Part shown: positions 30,005-42,579 of the stretch, piece by piece
How positions within the stretch are numbered: the stretch's first letter is position 1
Layout of the letters: every line of letters starts with the position of its first letter
Made by a program: the position numbers and the translations under genes
Source: Phanerochaete sordida
Lineage: Eukaryota > Basidiomycota > Agaricomycetes > Polyporales > Phanerochaetaceae
Reading direction: 5' to 3'
DNA length: 64,000 nucleotides
Assembly (NCBI GenBank): GCA_019973155.2
Contig: BPQB01000020.1
Coordinates: 1 to 64,000 of the forward strand
Notes under the pieces: generated by a model
Told to the model about the DNA's origin: nothing
Databases searched by the model: none
What the model saw: only the letters and a program-made list of their open reading frames with translations

Positions 30005-33000
30005 ATGAGTTCTCGCTTTCCCTCACCCCCTCGAAGCTTTGCAGCTTCCCCCTCGCCCTCGCTCACCCTCGCTCAGGTGGCTAAGCTGCCTCTTATACCG
30101 CAATCCTGGACCACTGCCCCAGCATCAGATGTGTGGTATCGTCAAAAAATGCCCAAGAAAGTGTTCGCGCAGGGTACGTGTTGCCATCCTCTTCAACACC
30201 GCTCGTGCTACCACACCGGCTACGACGTGCTCGGGGATTTTCCCTCACCGGATGATCTTCACTCGCTCTACATTTACTTTTCCACATCACTTGCCATCAT
30301 TCTCGCTCGTTTGTTAGGCCCGCCACATGACTGTCCATTGACCGTCCTCCCACCCGCAGATCCCAAGAAACAACCGACTTCTTCAATGCCGTCTCCTCAC
30401 GCCAATACTCTAAGCGCCTCTACCACCACAGTCATGAACGCGCCCCTCGTGGACGAAGACGAGGACGACATCTGTCCTGTTTGCGAGAGCGAGTGCACAT
30501 GTCACAACCGAGGAAGTCAATCCAGCGCAAGCAGAAGTCTCGCTCCTACGCGCACCTCTACCTTTACTTCCACCAGCTATTCTCCTCTCAAGCCGTCTCA
30601 GCCTCAGCTCGCTGTAACTGCCCAGCCACTCAAGATCAAGCTCACAGTTCCCCCGAATCTGAAGTTCCGCAAGAACCCCGCCGCAGGCAGTTCGTCCGCT
30701 GCCGCTCGCAGCCATACCTCCCATTTGTACGCACAAAACTCCTCCACTCGTACAGACCTGGGCTCCACATCCGCGATCATCCCCCACCACGCTGCCCTGG
30801 GACCCCTAGACTCTTCTGCTCCGAAGCGTCGCGGTCGCCCGCCAAAAGCCGTTGTCGCCGCCCGCGAAGCTGCGAAAGCGGCGTTGGCCTCTGCGCACGC
30901 ATCATACGGCGGAAACCCATCTCGAGCGACTTCTCGCAAGGGTACGCATGTCACAGTCTCGTCTGTCAAGCGCACCCAAAACCTCGCCGGAAACAAGCGT
31001 GGTGGACTCACCAAGCCTGGCAAGAAGGCGTCTGGAACGCGACCAATCCCCTCGAGCCTATCGACGTACTCCAGCGACGAAGATGCTCACTATCCCACGT
31101 TCATGTCTGCTGCTTCCTCCTCCTCGCTCACCAGCTCCAGCGAGTCCCAGAACCTTGAGTCCGGGGAATCAAGCGAGTCCTCGTCTGACTCAGAGGACGA
31201 CTCACGCTTCCTGCAAAAGGGTCCCTCGAAGAAGGACGTTCCTGGCTTCGACACAGCCCAGAAGCGTCGCGATCACGGTTCCGGCAGCCGCTGGGAAATC
31301 AAGCCTCGGAAGCAAAGCGTTGACCCCGAAGCCTTGGACGCAGAGAGTGAGGACACTTCCAGTGACGATGACAACGCGGACGACGAAGACGATAGTGACG
31401 ACGACGACGACGACGACGACGAAGCCGAAGCCGAAGCTGAGGATGAGGAAAATGCTGCAGAAGCCGACGTTGAGGAGACGGGATTGGCCGAAATTGACGA
31501 TGAACCAGAGGTGGGCGATGAGGACGGGAAGCTCGGCGTGAGCTTTGGCGGCGACGACTGGAGCGAGGACGAGGAATCCTCCTTCGACGCCGACATCTTC
31601 TTTGCCAACCTCGATGATTCGTCAGATGAATGCGCCTCGCCAGCTGCGCTACGATTCGACGCCTTCGGCTCCGACATGGACGCTGGCTCCGCCGGTTCCT
31701 TCTCAGGAGACGAGGCGGACGCCCTGCTGCTGATGGACATCGACCCGTCTGTGCAGGTGCGCAGATCCACGGGCGAGTTCGAAGTCGGGGTTGAACTCGA
31801 CGGTCTTGCGCTCGGCCTCGACGGACAGCTGCTCTTGCCCTCGAACTTCGCTCATTTCGCCGCTTTCGAGGGTGGCTCGGATGGTTCGAACGACACTGAC
31901 GTCGAGATGGCCATCTCCCGAGATGACTCCAGTTCTGCAGACGAGGCGAGCGACAGTGGCGAGAGCGGCCTCCTCGGTGAGAGCGACGGTGAGACGACGG
32001 AGGACGAGCTCGTCGATTCGAATGGTTTACCCAATTCGAAGGCGATGATGCTCTTCCGTTGGCCAGAGCCCATCTCCGCTGTCGATCCTCAGTCCACGGT
32101 CACACAGTCCCCCGGCTCTGACGACACCTATGAGTCACCACAACCTTCTCATACGCTCAGGACGGCATTGCGGTCCATGAGTTCTGGGATTGACTCTACT
32201 GTCGTGGGCTCTACGGCTCAACGTCATGGGGAAGACTTCGACGATGATGAGCAACAATCTGCGCAGAGATACGTTAACGAATCGGGGCACGCGGCAGGCG
32301 TCCCCGTCATGGGCCAATTCATCACTGCTCCTGCTATCGACGCACCGAAGATAGCCGTCATCGACGGAAGCCATAATCCAATCCCAAGTCCTTTCCCCCG
32401 GTCGAGGATTATACGTGCGAAGCGGCGCAAATCTCGTGTTGGGGAAAGCGTTAGCGGTGCTGACTTCACGACGGTATGTATCTACCATGCTACCCTCTAC
32501 ATGCGGCCAAGTCTGACGATCGTCTTCCCTAGGATTCCGAATTCAATCGGCGTAGCCCTTCGACTCCATTCCTGTCTGCCAATCCCCCTTCTTCTGACGA
32601 ACTTGGGTCACAGTCCCATGCTCTTACGTCTGATGATCCTTCGTCAACGGACGCGATCGACCTCGACGACGTCTTGGACGCCTCGTTCTTGGACTCGGAA
32701 CCGCTATTCGAACCCACCACTCCGTCCCAGCATACTTGGCTAATGCCATCTACGCCTAGCGCCGCGCCCACTGAAACCCTCAACCGCTGGGACCGTATTC
32801 CCGTTGGTACTTTCCGGCGTACCCGCGAGACCTCCCTGCTCGAGAATACTCCGGGCTCGGACAGCGGCATCGCGAACTTGTATCCTGCTATCAGCGCTTT
32901 GCTTAACAGCGACCTGCTTGGTACACCAAAGTCGAAGGGCAAGGGAAAGGCCAGCAGCACTTTAAGGCCTGGCGCCGCAAGCACTCTCGTTATCTCCCCC

Positions 33001-33285
33001 GTCCTTCTCCCCGTCCGCGACGGCGACCGCACTCCTACGGGGGACGGCGTATACAACCCATTCCAGCAGAACGGACAGTCTCACCAGCAAAAGTCGCGTA
33101 GGGAACTGCGGAAAGAAAAGGCGATGATGAAGCGCAAGATGGTCGGCAAGCAGGCGCCGCAGCCGTCGATGCGCAACCATCCGCATGCTCGCCATCACTA
33201 TCCGAACATGAAAAACCGGGGCTCGAGCTCCATGCAACGCAATCAATTTGCGTCGAGCTCCCATGTGCCCCACCTCAACTTGTGA
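30005..33285 (+). CDS. Large acidic AT-hook protein with a Cys cluster (1011 aa), likely chromatin or transcription related
   Basis: Exons 30005-30173, 30360-32473 and 32533-33285. Features in order: a Ser/Pro-rich N-terminus containing LPLIPQSW and WYRQKMPKK; a short cysteine cluster DDICPVCESECTC near residue 93, probably metal-binding; an AT-hook KRRGRPPK near residue 212 for AT-rich DNA minor grooves; a Ser-rich region; a long Asp/Glu run near residues 390-425; and a basic C-terminus (SRRELRKEKAMMKRKM). Most of the chain is predicted disordered from composition. I do not recognise a named orthologue. Nuclear localisation and a role in transcription or chromatin are inferences from the AT-hook and acidic stretch. 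Confidence 0.75.
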
Positions 33286-33736
33286 ATGTCCACCTAGGGT
33301 CGCGCTCGCTGGCTTGGACGGCTGCGCTCTTTTCGATTCCCTCCTCTCGTTTGTAATTCATGTGCTCTCAGCCCCGTCAGTGTATCCACATCGCCTCCCC
33401 AATATCCTTCATCTCCCTTAGGTGCTTTTCTTGTGCTCGACTCTTTACTGTGCATAATAGCAAACTCCTCGCACTTCTTACGCTCTCCCGTTTGTATTAG
33501 CTCTACCACTTGGTAACGAATAACATGACGGTCAACGCCCAATTAGCGCTCTCATTAGCGCTCTCGATGACGGTGTTACCGCAGCTTCAACTTAACTCTG
33601 ATCGCCCGCTCCTCCCTTACCTCCCCTTGCCCTCTCTTCTACCTTTGCTTCACGCCAGGGCACTGTCACTCACAGATCGTTTTGTCGCAAACTCGCCTCT
33701 AGTCAACCGTCCAGCTTCGCTCAATACAAACTCACC
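33286..33736. other. Intergenic region, promoter of the sorting nexin gene
   Basis: About 450 bp with pyrimidine-rich tracts close to the downstream start and a short direct repeat TTAGCGCTCTC (near 33543-33565). No gene seen. Confidence 0.6.
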
Positions 33737-35879
33737 ATGGAGCCCTTCGAGGACGAGAATCCATTCGAGGCCGAAGGCAGCCACCTGAACTCAGACCCGT
33801 CGTCACCTGCGAACCTGGATCTCTCAGAACCGCCGTCCCCGCCTGTTGATGCCTACAACGGCGTTCTGACTCCGCAGCTCGGCTCTCCGTCCGTCTCCAA
33901 GCCCCCGTTCCCTTCTCCAGGCTCACACCGGCTGCCTCAGCCGTACAAGAACGACTACTGCTGCGCGCGCGACCACTGGCTGCACTCTGGAGAAGATGTC
34001 GAGGTCCTGGTAGGTTTATTGAAAGCTGTAGCGCGATGCCCTCACGTGCTGTTGCGCAGATCACGGATGCACAGAAGACCTCGCTAAACTCGACGTCTCC
34101 ATATATTACCTACGTGCTCAAATCTGGGGTGCGTAGCTTAGAGTCCAGCTACCAAACACTTATTTACATTTCTTTAGAATGCCGAGGCACAACATCGGTA
34201 TTCAGAGTTCGAGTCGCTGAGGCAGAATCTTGTGAAGCTGTACCCAACGCTCATAATCCCACCGATCCCGTCGAAGAATACTATTGGGGACTATGCGGTA
34301 AAGCAAGCAAAGGCTAAAGAGGATGCTGCGATGATTGCGAGGCGAAAACGCATGCTGCAGACGTTCCTCAATCGCATCGCTCGACACCCCATTCTATCAA
34401 ACGAGCATGTGTTCCATCGGTTCCTCGACGGCGAGGTTTCTTGGGTACGTCTCACTTTGTGCATCACAAATCCTCACTGATAACTACATCTTGTGTAGAG
34501 TGAGGTATTACACTCACCGCCGATATCTCTACTACCAAAGAATATACTGAAGGCACCATCGCACAACCCCACGGATGCTTCAACGGCCCTTGCCTATGCT
34601 GCTCTACCCAACCCATCGGCATCACATCCACTGCGACGGCCAGACCAACGCTTTCTCGACTCTGAGGTCTTCACCAACAAGTTCGCGGCGCATCTCAGTG
34701 GTCCGATGGAGAAGGTCACACGGAGATCCATGAAGCGATTCTCAGGTGCGTTTTGCACGATGGATCGTCGACCAGTATCTCATGTACCGTAGACTTTGCA
34801 CAGGACCATGCAGAGCTCGGCGCCGCTCTCAATGCATTTAGCCTAAACGAGAATGGGCAGCTGTCAACAGCGGTAGAGCGTACAGGCCAGGCAGTGGATG
34901 CAACATATATGTCTACTAATCGCTTGGTGGGTCGAACGTCCTCGCCATCTCGCTGGAACTGATGCCCATGGATACAGCTTCAAGACTTGGAGCAAAATTG
35001 GGCAGAACCATTGAATGAGTATAGCCAGTTTGCCTCAATCATCAAGAAACTGCTCGCCTATCGCCACCAGAAGCACGCTCAGTATGAGATGACTCAGGAG
35101 AGCCTAGAGTCGAAACGCGAGCAGTTAGAAGAGCTGGAGAAGAGCGAACGCGAGGCAAAGCGGCTTGAGGAGGCGTTAGGTCGTGGTCGCGGGGAGAGTT
35201 TGGGTGCCTCGCGCGTTATGTCACCTGACGGCGAACAGCAGGAGCACGGGCCTACCGAAGCTGGGACCGATACGCCGTCAGAACCCCAAACGCTGGCAGA
35301 GGAACAATCGACTTACCTCCCGCCGCACCCAGGACCAAATCCGGTCCGTCGGCGGGCTCCCGGTATGGGCTTTTTGAGCGCGCTCAGCTACACTCTGCAT
35401 GGCATGATGGACGTCGACCCGGAGACTGCGCGGCGCAACTCCATCAGCAAGACACGGGAGACTATCTCGCAGGTGCGTTCTTGTTCCACTCATTAAGCTC
35501 TTATTGATTGATGTCGTGGCGCAGCTTGAGGACGCCCAGCATCTAACTGCCCAAGACTTGAAGTACTCGAGCTCCACCATTCAGGCGGACTTAGATCGTT
35601 TCCAGCGACAGAAGGTCGCTGACTTGCGCGAGATGTGTATCAGCATGGCTCGAGCACACCGGGACTGGTGCAAAAATGTGTGTTTGATTCATTTTTGAGT
35701 ACGTATCCTGCTCAACGGCACCTCTCCAGAACCTGGAAGCATGGGAGGAGGCAAAGAAGGAGATTGATCAGATCCCTGAACACCCGAACCGGATGCCCGA
35801 GGGCCAAAGTCCCAGCGCGAATGGTGGTGGCGCCGTGAATGGCAGGCGGGATTCGACGGCGACGATCAATGGACGATGA
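33737..35879 (+). CDS. SNX41: Sorting nexin SNX41/ATG20 family (595 aa)
   Basis: PX-BAR proteins of this family bind phosphatidylinositol 3-phosphate on endosomes and act in recycling and in selective autophagy (Atg20/Snx42 and Snx41 in yeast). Exons: 33737-34009, 34060-34128, 34178-34444, 34499-34745, 34793-34926, 34978-35472, 35525-35677, 35730-35879. The PX domain (about residues 90-205) holds RYSEFESLRQNLVKLYP and the phosphoinositide-binding KEDAAMIARRKRMLQTFLNR. The BAR region (about 275 onward) has coiled-coil stretches, with a disordered insert rich in Glu/Gly/Pro in the middle. The C-terminus DLREMCISMARAHRDWCKN is typical. SNX41 and ATG20 are one fused or duplicated family in filamentous fungi, so the choice of name is uncertain. 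Confidence 0.9.
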
Positions 35880-36121
35880 CCGTATGATGTATGAATAATG
35901 ATACCAGGACTTGCTTGCGGATTCAGCTACGAACCTTTGGACTTCGCCGTCGTCTGAAGACATGAGCACCGTTTTGTTCGAGTCCGAGAACTGAAATGCC
36001 GAAGACTGACACCTGCCAATACGCTGGCGGAAGTGGTCGCGCAGCAACCTCGTGACACGATGGTCACACTTCCTGTTCGCCACCTACTACGGCATTCTCC
36101 ACTGCCTCTTGCTTTCTAGCG

Positions 36122-37276
36122 ATGATGCAAGTCAGCGACGTGGGCGATACACAACACTCTATGCAACCCCCTCCCATGCATAAGGATGGAAACCATCATA
36201 CCACGCAGCCAACGCAAAATGAACGCAAGGTCCTGATTCTGGTAGGCCTCGTCGGGTACGCAATTCAACCGAGGACGTGTGGCGTTGTGCAAATTGTGAT
36301 ACATGCGCTTGGTTATCTAGGTCGGGAAAGGTCTTTGCTTTCTTTTTCGTGCTCTGGGGCCGTTTTTCTGAATTGTAGCTAGTCAACTTTTGCAGAGGCT
36401 TTGCAGGCCTACCTCCCGCAATTCCGCAGGTGCAGTCAGGACGAGCTCGGCGACCGGCGCGCAGTAGAAGCCCTGGCACGATCATCCTTGCGTGACGGCC
36501 TTTCAGTCTGCATAGATCGCACTAATGTCGACCCACAGTGAGTTGTTGTCAACGTTACCGATGGTTTCTCATACGGCTTTCCAGACAAAGATTAACGTGG
36601 GTACGGATTGCCCGTGAATTTCCTGGAACGCTGGTATGGGTCCTCGAGTTCGACACTCCGTACGAAGTAAGCGTTTCACTATGCAATGGTAGACCCGTGT
36701 CCTTATCGTCGATTCGCGTGTAGATCTGTGAGCAGCGGCTCATGACGAGTGAGTTAATGTATTTCAGCCCAGTCACAAGGCTGAAGTGAACGTCTCAAGG
36801 GACGTCACATCCAACGATCACCTCCCCTGAGCTCGCCATCTCTGTCTTGCAACGCTTTCGTTCACAATACCAGTCACCACAGCTATGGGAAGGTTTCGAC
36901 CAGATGCTATCGCTGCACCTCGAGGACCAGCCTGCGGACGGGTATTCGGAGACGAGTGTACTGAGCATCATTGACCGTCTGCGACAGGCTTCCCGTGTCG
37001 AACCGACGACCTGGAGGCCAACACAGCCTTCTACGCGCATGGCTCGTGGAGGTCATCGCGGAGGCTTCGGGCAAGAACGAGTCTCCTGGCGGGGATACGC
37101 GTCGCGAGGTGGTTATCAGCCCCGAGGCGGTTCATGGTCTTCTCCTCAGCAGCCGTCTTGGCAGAGTAGGGATAGAGAAGGAGGGTGAGACGAGATGCTC
37201 GCGTTTTGTGACTGTATGCTCATGCAGTGGACGAGAAGCACCGGCTACGACGGCAACTGGCGCAGACCTCAAGTAA
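36122..37276 (+). CDS. P-loop kinase-like protein with RGG tail (279 aa)
   Basis: Exons 36122-36255, 36321-36330, 36383-36537, 36585-36666, 36724-36748, 36800-37184, 37228-37276. The Walker A motif LVGLVGSGKSTFAEAL (near residue 40) spans three exons, including a 10-nt exon. Downstream come RRCSQDELGDRR, the motif CIDRTNVDPQQRLTWV and the lid-like EQRLMTRTSHPTITSPE. This resembles the polynucleotide kinase-type P-loop family (AAA_33) that phosphorylates nucleic acid ends or small molecules. The last 90 residues are rich in RGG/GG repeats (RGGHRGGFG, RGGYQPRGG), which commonly bind RNA. The substrate is unknown. A second Met follows immediately, so the start could be either of the first two codons. 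Confidence 0.8.
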
Positions 37277-37578
37277 GCAGAAACTATGACATTGACTATA
37301 CGACCAAGCTAACAATGTCGACAGTAACCTCTTCAGGGCTGATGCTATCTACAGCAGGCACCGGAGGTAGATTCGCACCGGCAGGGTCTGGGAGTTTGGG
37401 ACAGTATTTGTGGTACCGTGCCAGGGCGACCGCAGGCGTGGCTGCAGGCGCATCATACCTGTCAACACAGAAACAATAAGCAGGCGAATGCGACGGGCTC
37501 TGCCGTACATGAGCAAGCGTGTCATTGCAAGCCCGACACGCCCGGAAATTGCGGTGACGGGGGTCGGCGGGCTCAGGC

Positions 37579-38674
37579 TCACGAATCTGACTTCTTGTCT
37601 GAGTCTTCCGCGGCCTTCATCCTCTGACCAAGAATCTTGGCGCTGACCTGCAAAGTGCTGTCAGCGGCACGGTCTTGGGAAGAGGGGCTCAAAGCGACTC
37701 ACATTCCGGATGTGCATCGCAGCACGCTCCACGCCGAACTCCTTGCTGCGCTTGTACTCGGCAAGAGCCTCCTCCAATTGGCCGCCTGATGCTGAGTGAG
37801 TAGGGTGACAATAGGGTGGAATGATTGTGTACGCACAAGCCTCCAGGACGGCTGCCAGATTGAAGGCAATTTCCCCGTCTTCGGGGGCCAATGAAGAGGC
37901 TATGCTGTATGAACTGTGAGCCGGGTGTCCGCGCCGTTAGTGAGCTTCCACAACACACCGTAGGTGCTGCAATGCCAAGTCAGGCCTGCTAACTGGTGAG
38001 ATAATGTATGCGCTAGCCAGGTCTGCCGACGTTTTGGTTACGAAAGAGACGCGTTGACGTGCAATGAGACGAACTAGTATGCGCATCGGGGCTGTTCGGC
38101 TGGAGGGCAATCGAGTCTTTCCAAGCGGAAATGGCTTGGTCGAATTCTTCTGCACAATTTGTTCACGTTAGGAAGCAAAGACGGAATAGCAGGTGGACGC
38201 ATACTGAGGTGGTAATGGGTCACACCGAGGTTGAAGAGCGCGCTCGCGGTACGCTTGACCTCCACGCTGCGCTGGTAGAGGTCCTGCGATGGAGTTACGT
38301 CAAAAAAAGAGACCGCAGACAGGGATGCCTGATCACACCTTGGCTGCCTGAACGTCACCCTCCTCGAGCTTCTGAGTGCCCTGTTCGAGGCATTGCAGAG
38401 CCTCCGACTCTGCAGGATCGGAAGCGGTAGAATGGGGCGTGGTAGAAGTGGCCCAGCCTGGTGCGCAAGACAATTGGAGCTGTTAGATAGATCTCACCGG
38501 ACCATAACGTCTGGCATTGGATGAGAACTTACGCCTGTGGGCGGATGGCCTGGGGAGACTGGCGGAGCCTGCGGGAGCCTTGAGGACGCGTTGCAGGGTG
38601 TGCAGCGGCCTGAGACGGACTGCGGAGACTGCGCCTGATCTCGCAAAGATATTTCGGAGCAGATGTGCAGACAT
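37579..38674 (-). CDS. TPR-repeat protein, probably mitochondrial (232 aa)
   Basis: Minus-strand exons: 38674-38533, 38457-38339, 38283-38205, 38149-38075, 38022-37959, 37904-37837, 37785-37703, 37647-37579. The N-terminus (MSAHLLRNIFARSGAVSAVR) is positively charged and amphipathic like a mitochondrial presequence. Tetratricopeptide-like helices follow (ALQCLEQGTQKLEEGDVQAA; SALFNLGVTHYHLKEFDQAI; LEEALAEYKRSKEFG). Such repeats hold protein partners. An in-frame ATG at 38821 would add 49 residues; I prefer 38674 because it gives the presequence-like start. It is divergent from TIM23. No specific name can be given. Confidence 0.78.
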
Positions 38675-38912
38675 GGCTGCCCGAGGCTGCAATTGTCTCG
38701 ACGGTCGACGACGGACTCGGAGGGCGGGCAACTTTTCCAGGCTCCTACGCTTTCCGCCTCGATTAGGAAGCACACGCATATAGACGCCCATGTTCGTGCG
38801 GAGGAGGTCGGCGCTTAGCAAAACTTGCCTTACTCGCCGGGGAACGTCTCTTGTCCGCTGCCCTCCACGACCTCCAAAAATTACCCCTACGCGCCCCGTT
38901 TAATCGACCGTC

Positions 38913-39819
38913 ATGGACCCGCAGCGCTCTCAAAATCAGCCAGACGTCGCGGACGTCCTCCGCAACGCTACCTTCACCCGCAGCGAGGGTCCCGCACCCT
39001 CTCCGGAGAATGCAGTCACGGCCTCGGACCTGCTTCTGGGAGCCTATGACCCCACGAAACTGCACCCAATGGCGGGCATAGAAGACAAGCTCGACTATTT
39101 GCTCCTTGAGGATGACAAGACCAGTGATCTGCCTGGGTCTGGAACCGCCATTCCCTCGCGCGGCTGGAGTGATGACCTCTGTTACGGGACGGGCACCATG
39201 TATCTCAGCGGTACGTCCCTCGTTCCACACCTGCATCGCCATCGTGTGCTCATCATACCCGGTCCAAATCTTCTCCCTACCGCCTCATTCCTCTCACACG
39301 TTATCGCTTCCGCTGCCCTCTTATTGTCTTGCGCCATCACATGCCCTCATCCATCCTGGCAGGTCTTGCCCTTGGTGGACTCTGGGGACTTCGCGAGGGC
39401 GCAGCGAAACCCCTGGCAGTGTCCAACTCAAGGCTGCGGATCAACGCCATCCTGAACTCAGTAACACGACGAGGCACCTTCGTTGGCAATTCGGCCGGTG
39501 TCCTCGGTGAGTCTTCTATACTTGTCAATGCCTTTTGTCTTGACTCACGCGTCCGCTCTTGCAGCGCTTGTCTACAACGGAATTAATTCGACGATAGATC
39601 ATGTACGCGGCGAGCATGACACATTGGGCAGCATGGCCGCAGGTGCCCTCACCGGTGCCTTGTACAAATCGACCGGTACGTCCCAGAGTCCCTTGCCGGT
39701 CTTTCAGATGTACTCACCCCGCTTGCAAATACACAGCCGGTGTAAGGCCTGCGCTTGTGGCGGCAACGTTCATGTCAGGCATGGCGGGTGTCTGGAGTTA
39801 TGTCAAGCGCAACGTATAG
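38913..39819 (+). CDS. TIM23: Mitochondrial import inner membrane translocase subunit Tim23 (211 aa)
   Basis: Tim23 forms the channel of the presequence translocase in the inner mitochondrial membrane. Exons 38913-39210, 39363-39506, 39565-39675 and 39737-39819. The hydrophilic N-terminal half faces the intermembrane space and binds presequences. The C-terminal Tim17/22/23 domain has four short Gly-rich membrane segments: GLALGGLWGLREGA, GTFVGNSAGVLGALVYNGI, LGSMAAGALTGALYK, and AGVRPALVAATFMSG. It ends SYVKRNV, as in the family. The length matches the family (about 200-220 aa). Confidence 0.93.
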
Positions 39820-40679
39820 TATTGTATGTACCTCGTATGTTCTTCTTAATTACCCCCTTGTTAGACTTCCGATTGCATCGCCTCTGAATCGAGATACCCA
39901 TCACCGCTCCCAAGATGAAGTGCTAGCGATTACCTCGCATTTGGGTTCAGCTGCGAAGCCTGAACGGCGCGCTGTCCGGAGTCTGACGAGTGTCACTGAT
40001 TCTCGATCAACTGTGCAGGTGGTAAAATAACTTCTGGCTGCCGTGCTCGTATATATCCTGCGCTCCTGGCCTCCATCACTCACCTGCTGCAGGGCCCGCC
40101 TTTTCAGCAAACATCCGCGCCCACGGATGGCCGCCGAGTTGCTTTGCTCCCGGGCAGCTCCGACCGTGCGACGCACAACGTGCACGGTGTCGAGACGGCG
40201 GTGTCGCCTGTGGGCGCTCCAGCGCGTGACCAAGGAAGACGTACGCCACGCCGCGGCTGCTCGTCCTAGGCGAGTCCACAAAGTAAGGCCCGCGAAGGTT
40301 TGCAGCTTCCAAACAATAAACTCACCACCATGTCTCCGTTGCCATAGCATTCCTGTGTGTGCAGATTAGCGTTGGGTCATCGGGCGAGGTGGATCGAGAT
40401 ACGCAGGCCCAAGCTACTCCGCCGTGCACGCAGTGGCATATCTCAGCGGCACGCCAGCGATCCCTCCGACCCAAGACAACAATTTGTCTACCCACGCCAC
40501 CAAGGACACGGAAGGACGCCTGATATCCGATCCGACAACGTTTGGCAAGGATCGCCATCCCCGTCACTCACGGGTAGCTCGCCGTATGTATTGTTTGGGT
40601 CCGAGTCGTCTAGTCGCCAGTCAAGGTAGAGCCGCTCAGCATTCCGCGTACATCCGGTCTATTGACTCCCTCCGCCCAG
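39820..40679 (+). other. Upstream region of the velvet gene, probably containing N-terminal exons
   Basis: No complete gene. An open stretch 40365-40625, preceded by an AG and followed by GT, would join in frame to the velvet exon at 40680 (ending SSPYVLFGSESSSRQS), so it may be the preceding exon. Further upstream exons and the start codon could not be fixed. Confidence 0.45.
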
Positions 40680-41439
40680 CGCATACAGTCTCCAAGTTGT
40701 GCAGCATCCGTCGAAGGCGGCCGAGTTTGGGTCATCGACACTCACTCGGCTTGCGGTTGCGCCGCCTCTCATCGCGCAGCTATTTTTTCATGGCCGAGCT
40801 AACCCGGACGACTTTGAGTGAGTCGCTACCTTACTTTATCACCGTTCCAGACGCTGATTGCTCGCTAGTGATAGCGAGCTTCCCTTTCTCATCGCTCACC
40901 TATCACTCTACAGCGCCGACGGATCAACCGCTCTGGACGTCGTGGGCCCGGGCGGACAGACCCCGTCCCGCCAGTTGCTGTACGGCAATCTGGTATCCTC
41001 GCCGCAGACGCTGCGCAACCTGCAAGGGCGACAGGGCATGTACTTCCTCTTTCCGGACGTCAGCATACGCAACCGAGGCCGCTTCCAGCTGCACGTCACG
41101 CTGATGCGTATCCCGAGGCCAGTCTGCTGCTGGCTATCCGAAACAGTGCGGGACGCTCAACAGCGGTTTTCTAGGGCCAGCTCCGGCGGTGCGCTGAGCG
41201 TGGCAGGGCAGGGTGTCATGCTCGCGCGCGCCCGGTCGATGCCGTTCGACGTATACTCGCGCGCCGAGTACGTCGCCCCAGGTGCGCATGCTGCTGCTGC
41301 GCTGGTTGTCCGCGCGTGCTGACATGCCGGCCCGCCGCGTCACGCAGCACAGACCCCGCTGACGCAGTACTTCATGCAGCAGGGAGTCCGAATGTACGCG
41401 TTTGCCACTTCCATTCAGTTTACGTCTGGCCCCCGCTGA
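40680..41439 (+). CDS. Velvet-domain regulator (5' end unresolved)
   Basis: Velvet proteins are fungal transcription factors with an NF-kappaB-like DNA-binding fold that link development and secondary metabolism. Supported exons: 40680-40817, 40869-41281, 41348-41439. The velvet domain begins AYSLQVVQHPSKAAEFGS, then APPLIAQLFFHGRANPDDF, then DSELPFLIAHLSLYSADG, then NLVSSPQTLRNLQGRQGMYF and FPDVSIRNRGRFQLHVTLMR. It ends DVYSRAEYVAP joined to AQTPLTQYFMQQGVRM and stops at SGPR. The tail arrangement is like VosA/VelC-type proteins; which of the velvet subfamilies it belongs to is not decided here. The N-terminal exons lie upstream of 40680. Confidence 0.82.
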
Positions 41440-42121
41440 AGTGTTCCCAAGGACTGTGTCTTGCCTGCAGCGCCCTTAGAGCCTCTTTTGTCCGCGCCTG
41501 CGTACTTGCGCGCGGCTGATGTTCGCACTACCTTCGTTCTTCCCCCGTTTGCTACCGGGCCCTTTTCGCCTTTGCTGGTCGTGGAGACGTCACGACAAAC
41601 GTTATCATTCTTGTTTCTCACCGTCGTGCTCTCATCTTCAAGCTGCAGTTGACAGAATTATATCTCTACGTTACGAACCATCATGTTGTGTTATCTCCTC
41701 TGATACTGTGGCCGCTCAGCCTGTGGGAGGATCGTGCACTCGGCGCTGCTTCCCGATGGGCACTTTACATCCGAATGTTCGGTGTGAGGAGGTGACGGTG
41801 CGAACCGAGGCGGACATGTGGCGGTCGGCAGGCCGACAGTAACAGTCACTGGTCGCTGTACGCGACGAGCCGACGTTGTACGACAAGAAGGACGAGGGGC
41901 CGGCAGCGCAGTGGCTGCGGTTGTTCTGGCAGTGTCGAGCAGTGCCTCGAAAGATGAGGATGGCCGAAAGGCCTCGCTGAAAGAGCTGCCCCGCGCATGC
42001 CACGTGCCGCAGCTGCCTTTTCCCGCTCGGGCCATGCCGTCATCCCCTTTATAATTCTGGGGGTGGGCCGGCGGCCAGGCCTCTCTCACTCGTCTCATCC
42101 TCCCTACTCCCATCTTAGCCC
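41440..42121. other. Intergenic region with promoter of the CYSTM gene
   Basis: About 680 bp. A TATA-like TTTATAATT lies near 42047-42055, about 70 bp before the next start codon, followed by a C/T-rich stretch. No gene seen. Confidence 0.6.
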
Positions 42122-42579
42122 ATGTCCAACCAAGACTATTACGGCGGCGGCCAGCCCCAGTACTACCCCCCTCAAGGTGCGTCTCTTCTGCCCGTCACCG
42201 TCGCCACAACGTCGGCGCTCACCGTTGACATGCAGGTCCTCCTCCCGGCCAGGGCGGCTACTACCCGCAGCAACCACAGCAGGCCTACGGTGCTCCCCCG
42301 CCTCAGGGATACTACCAGCCTCAGCCACCGCCTCAGACAGTCTACGTGTAAGCATCCCCGTCTCCGAGGCATCATGTCCGTCCCCTCAACGAGCCCCTTA
42401 CTCCCCAGACAACAACCACCGCCCCAGAAGGGTGGCGATAGCGGAGGCTGCTGTGCGTGTCTGACGGGTGCTTTGCTCTGCTGCTGCGCAGAAGGTGTGT
42501 TCGGCTCTGCTCCCCTCTCGTCGTGCGACCTCACTGACTCTGCGCCTCCCTAGAAATTTGCTGTGATTGTCTCTTCTGA
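42122..42579 (+). CDS. CYSTM-family small cysteine-rich protein (92 aa)
   Basis: Exons 42122-42176, 42236-42347, 42409-42494 and 42554-42579. The N-terminal two thirds is Gln/Pro/Tyr/Gly-rich (QDYYGGGQPQYYPPQ). The C-terminus is a cysteine-rich transmembrane module: GGCCACLTGALLCCCAEEIC followed by CDCLF. In eukaryotes such CYSTM peptides are tail-anchored membrane proteins linked to stress and metal tolerance. The function in this organism is not known. Splicing of all three introns is needed to reach the Cys tail. Confidence 0.88.
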
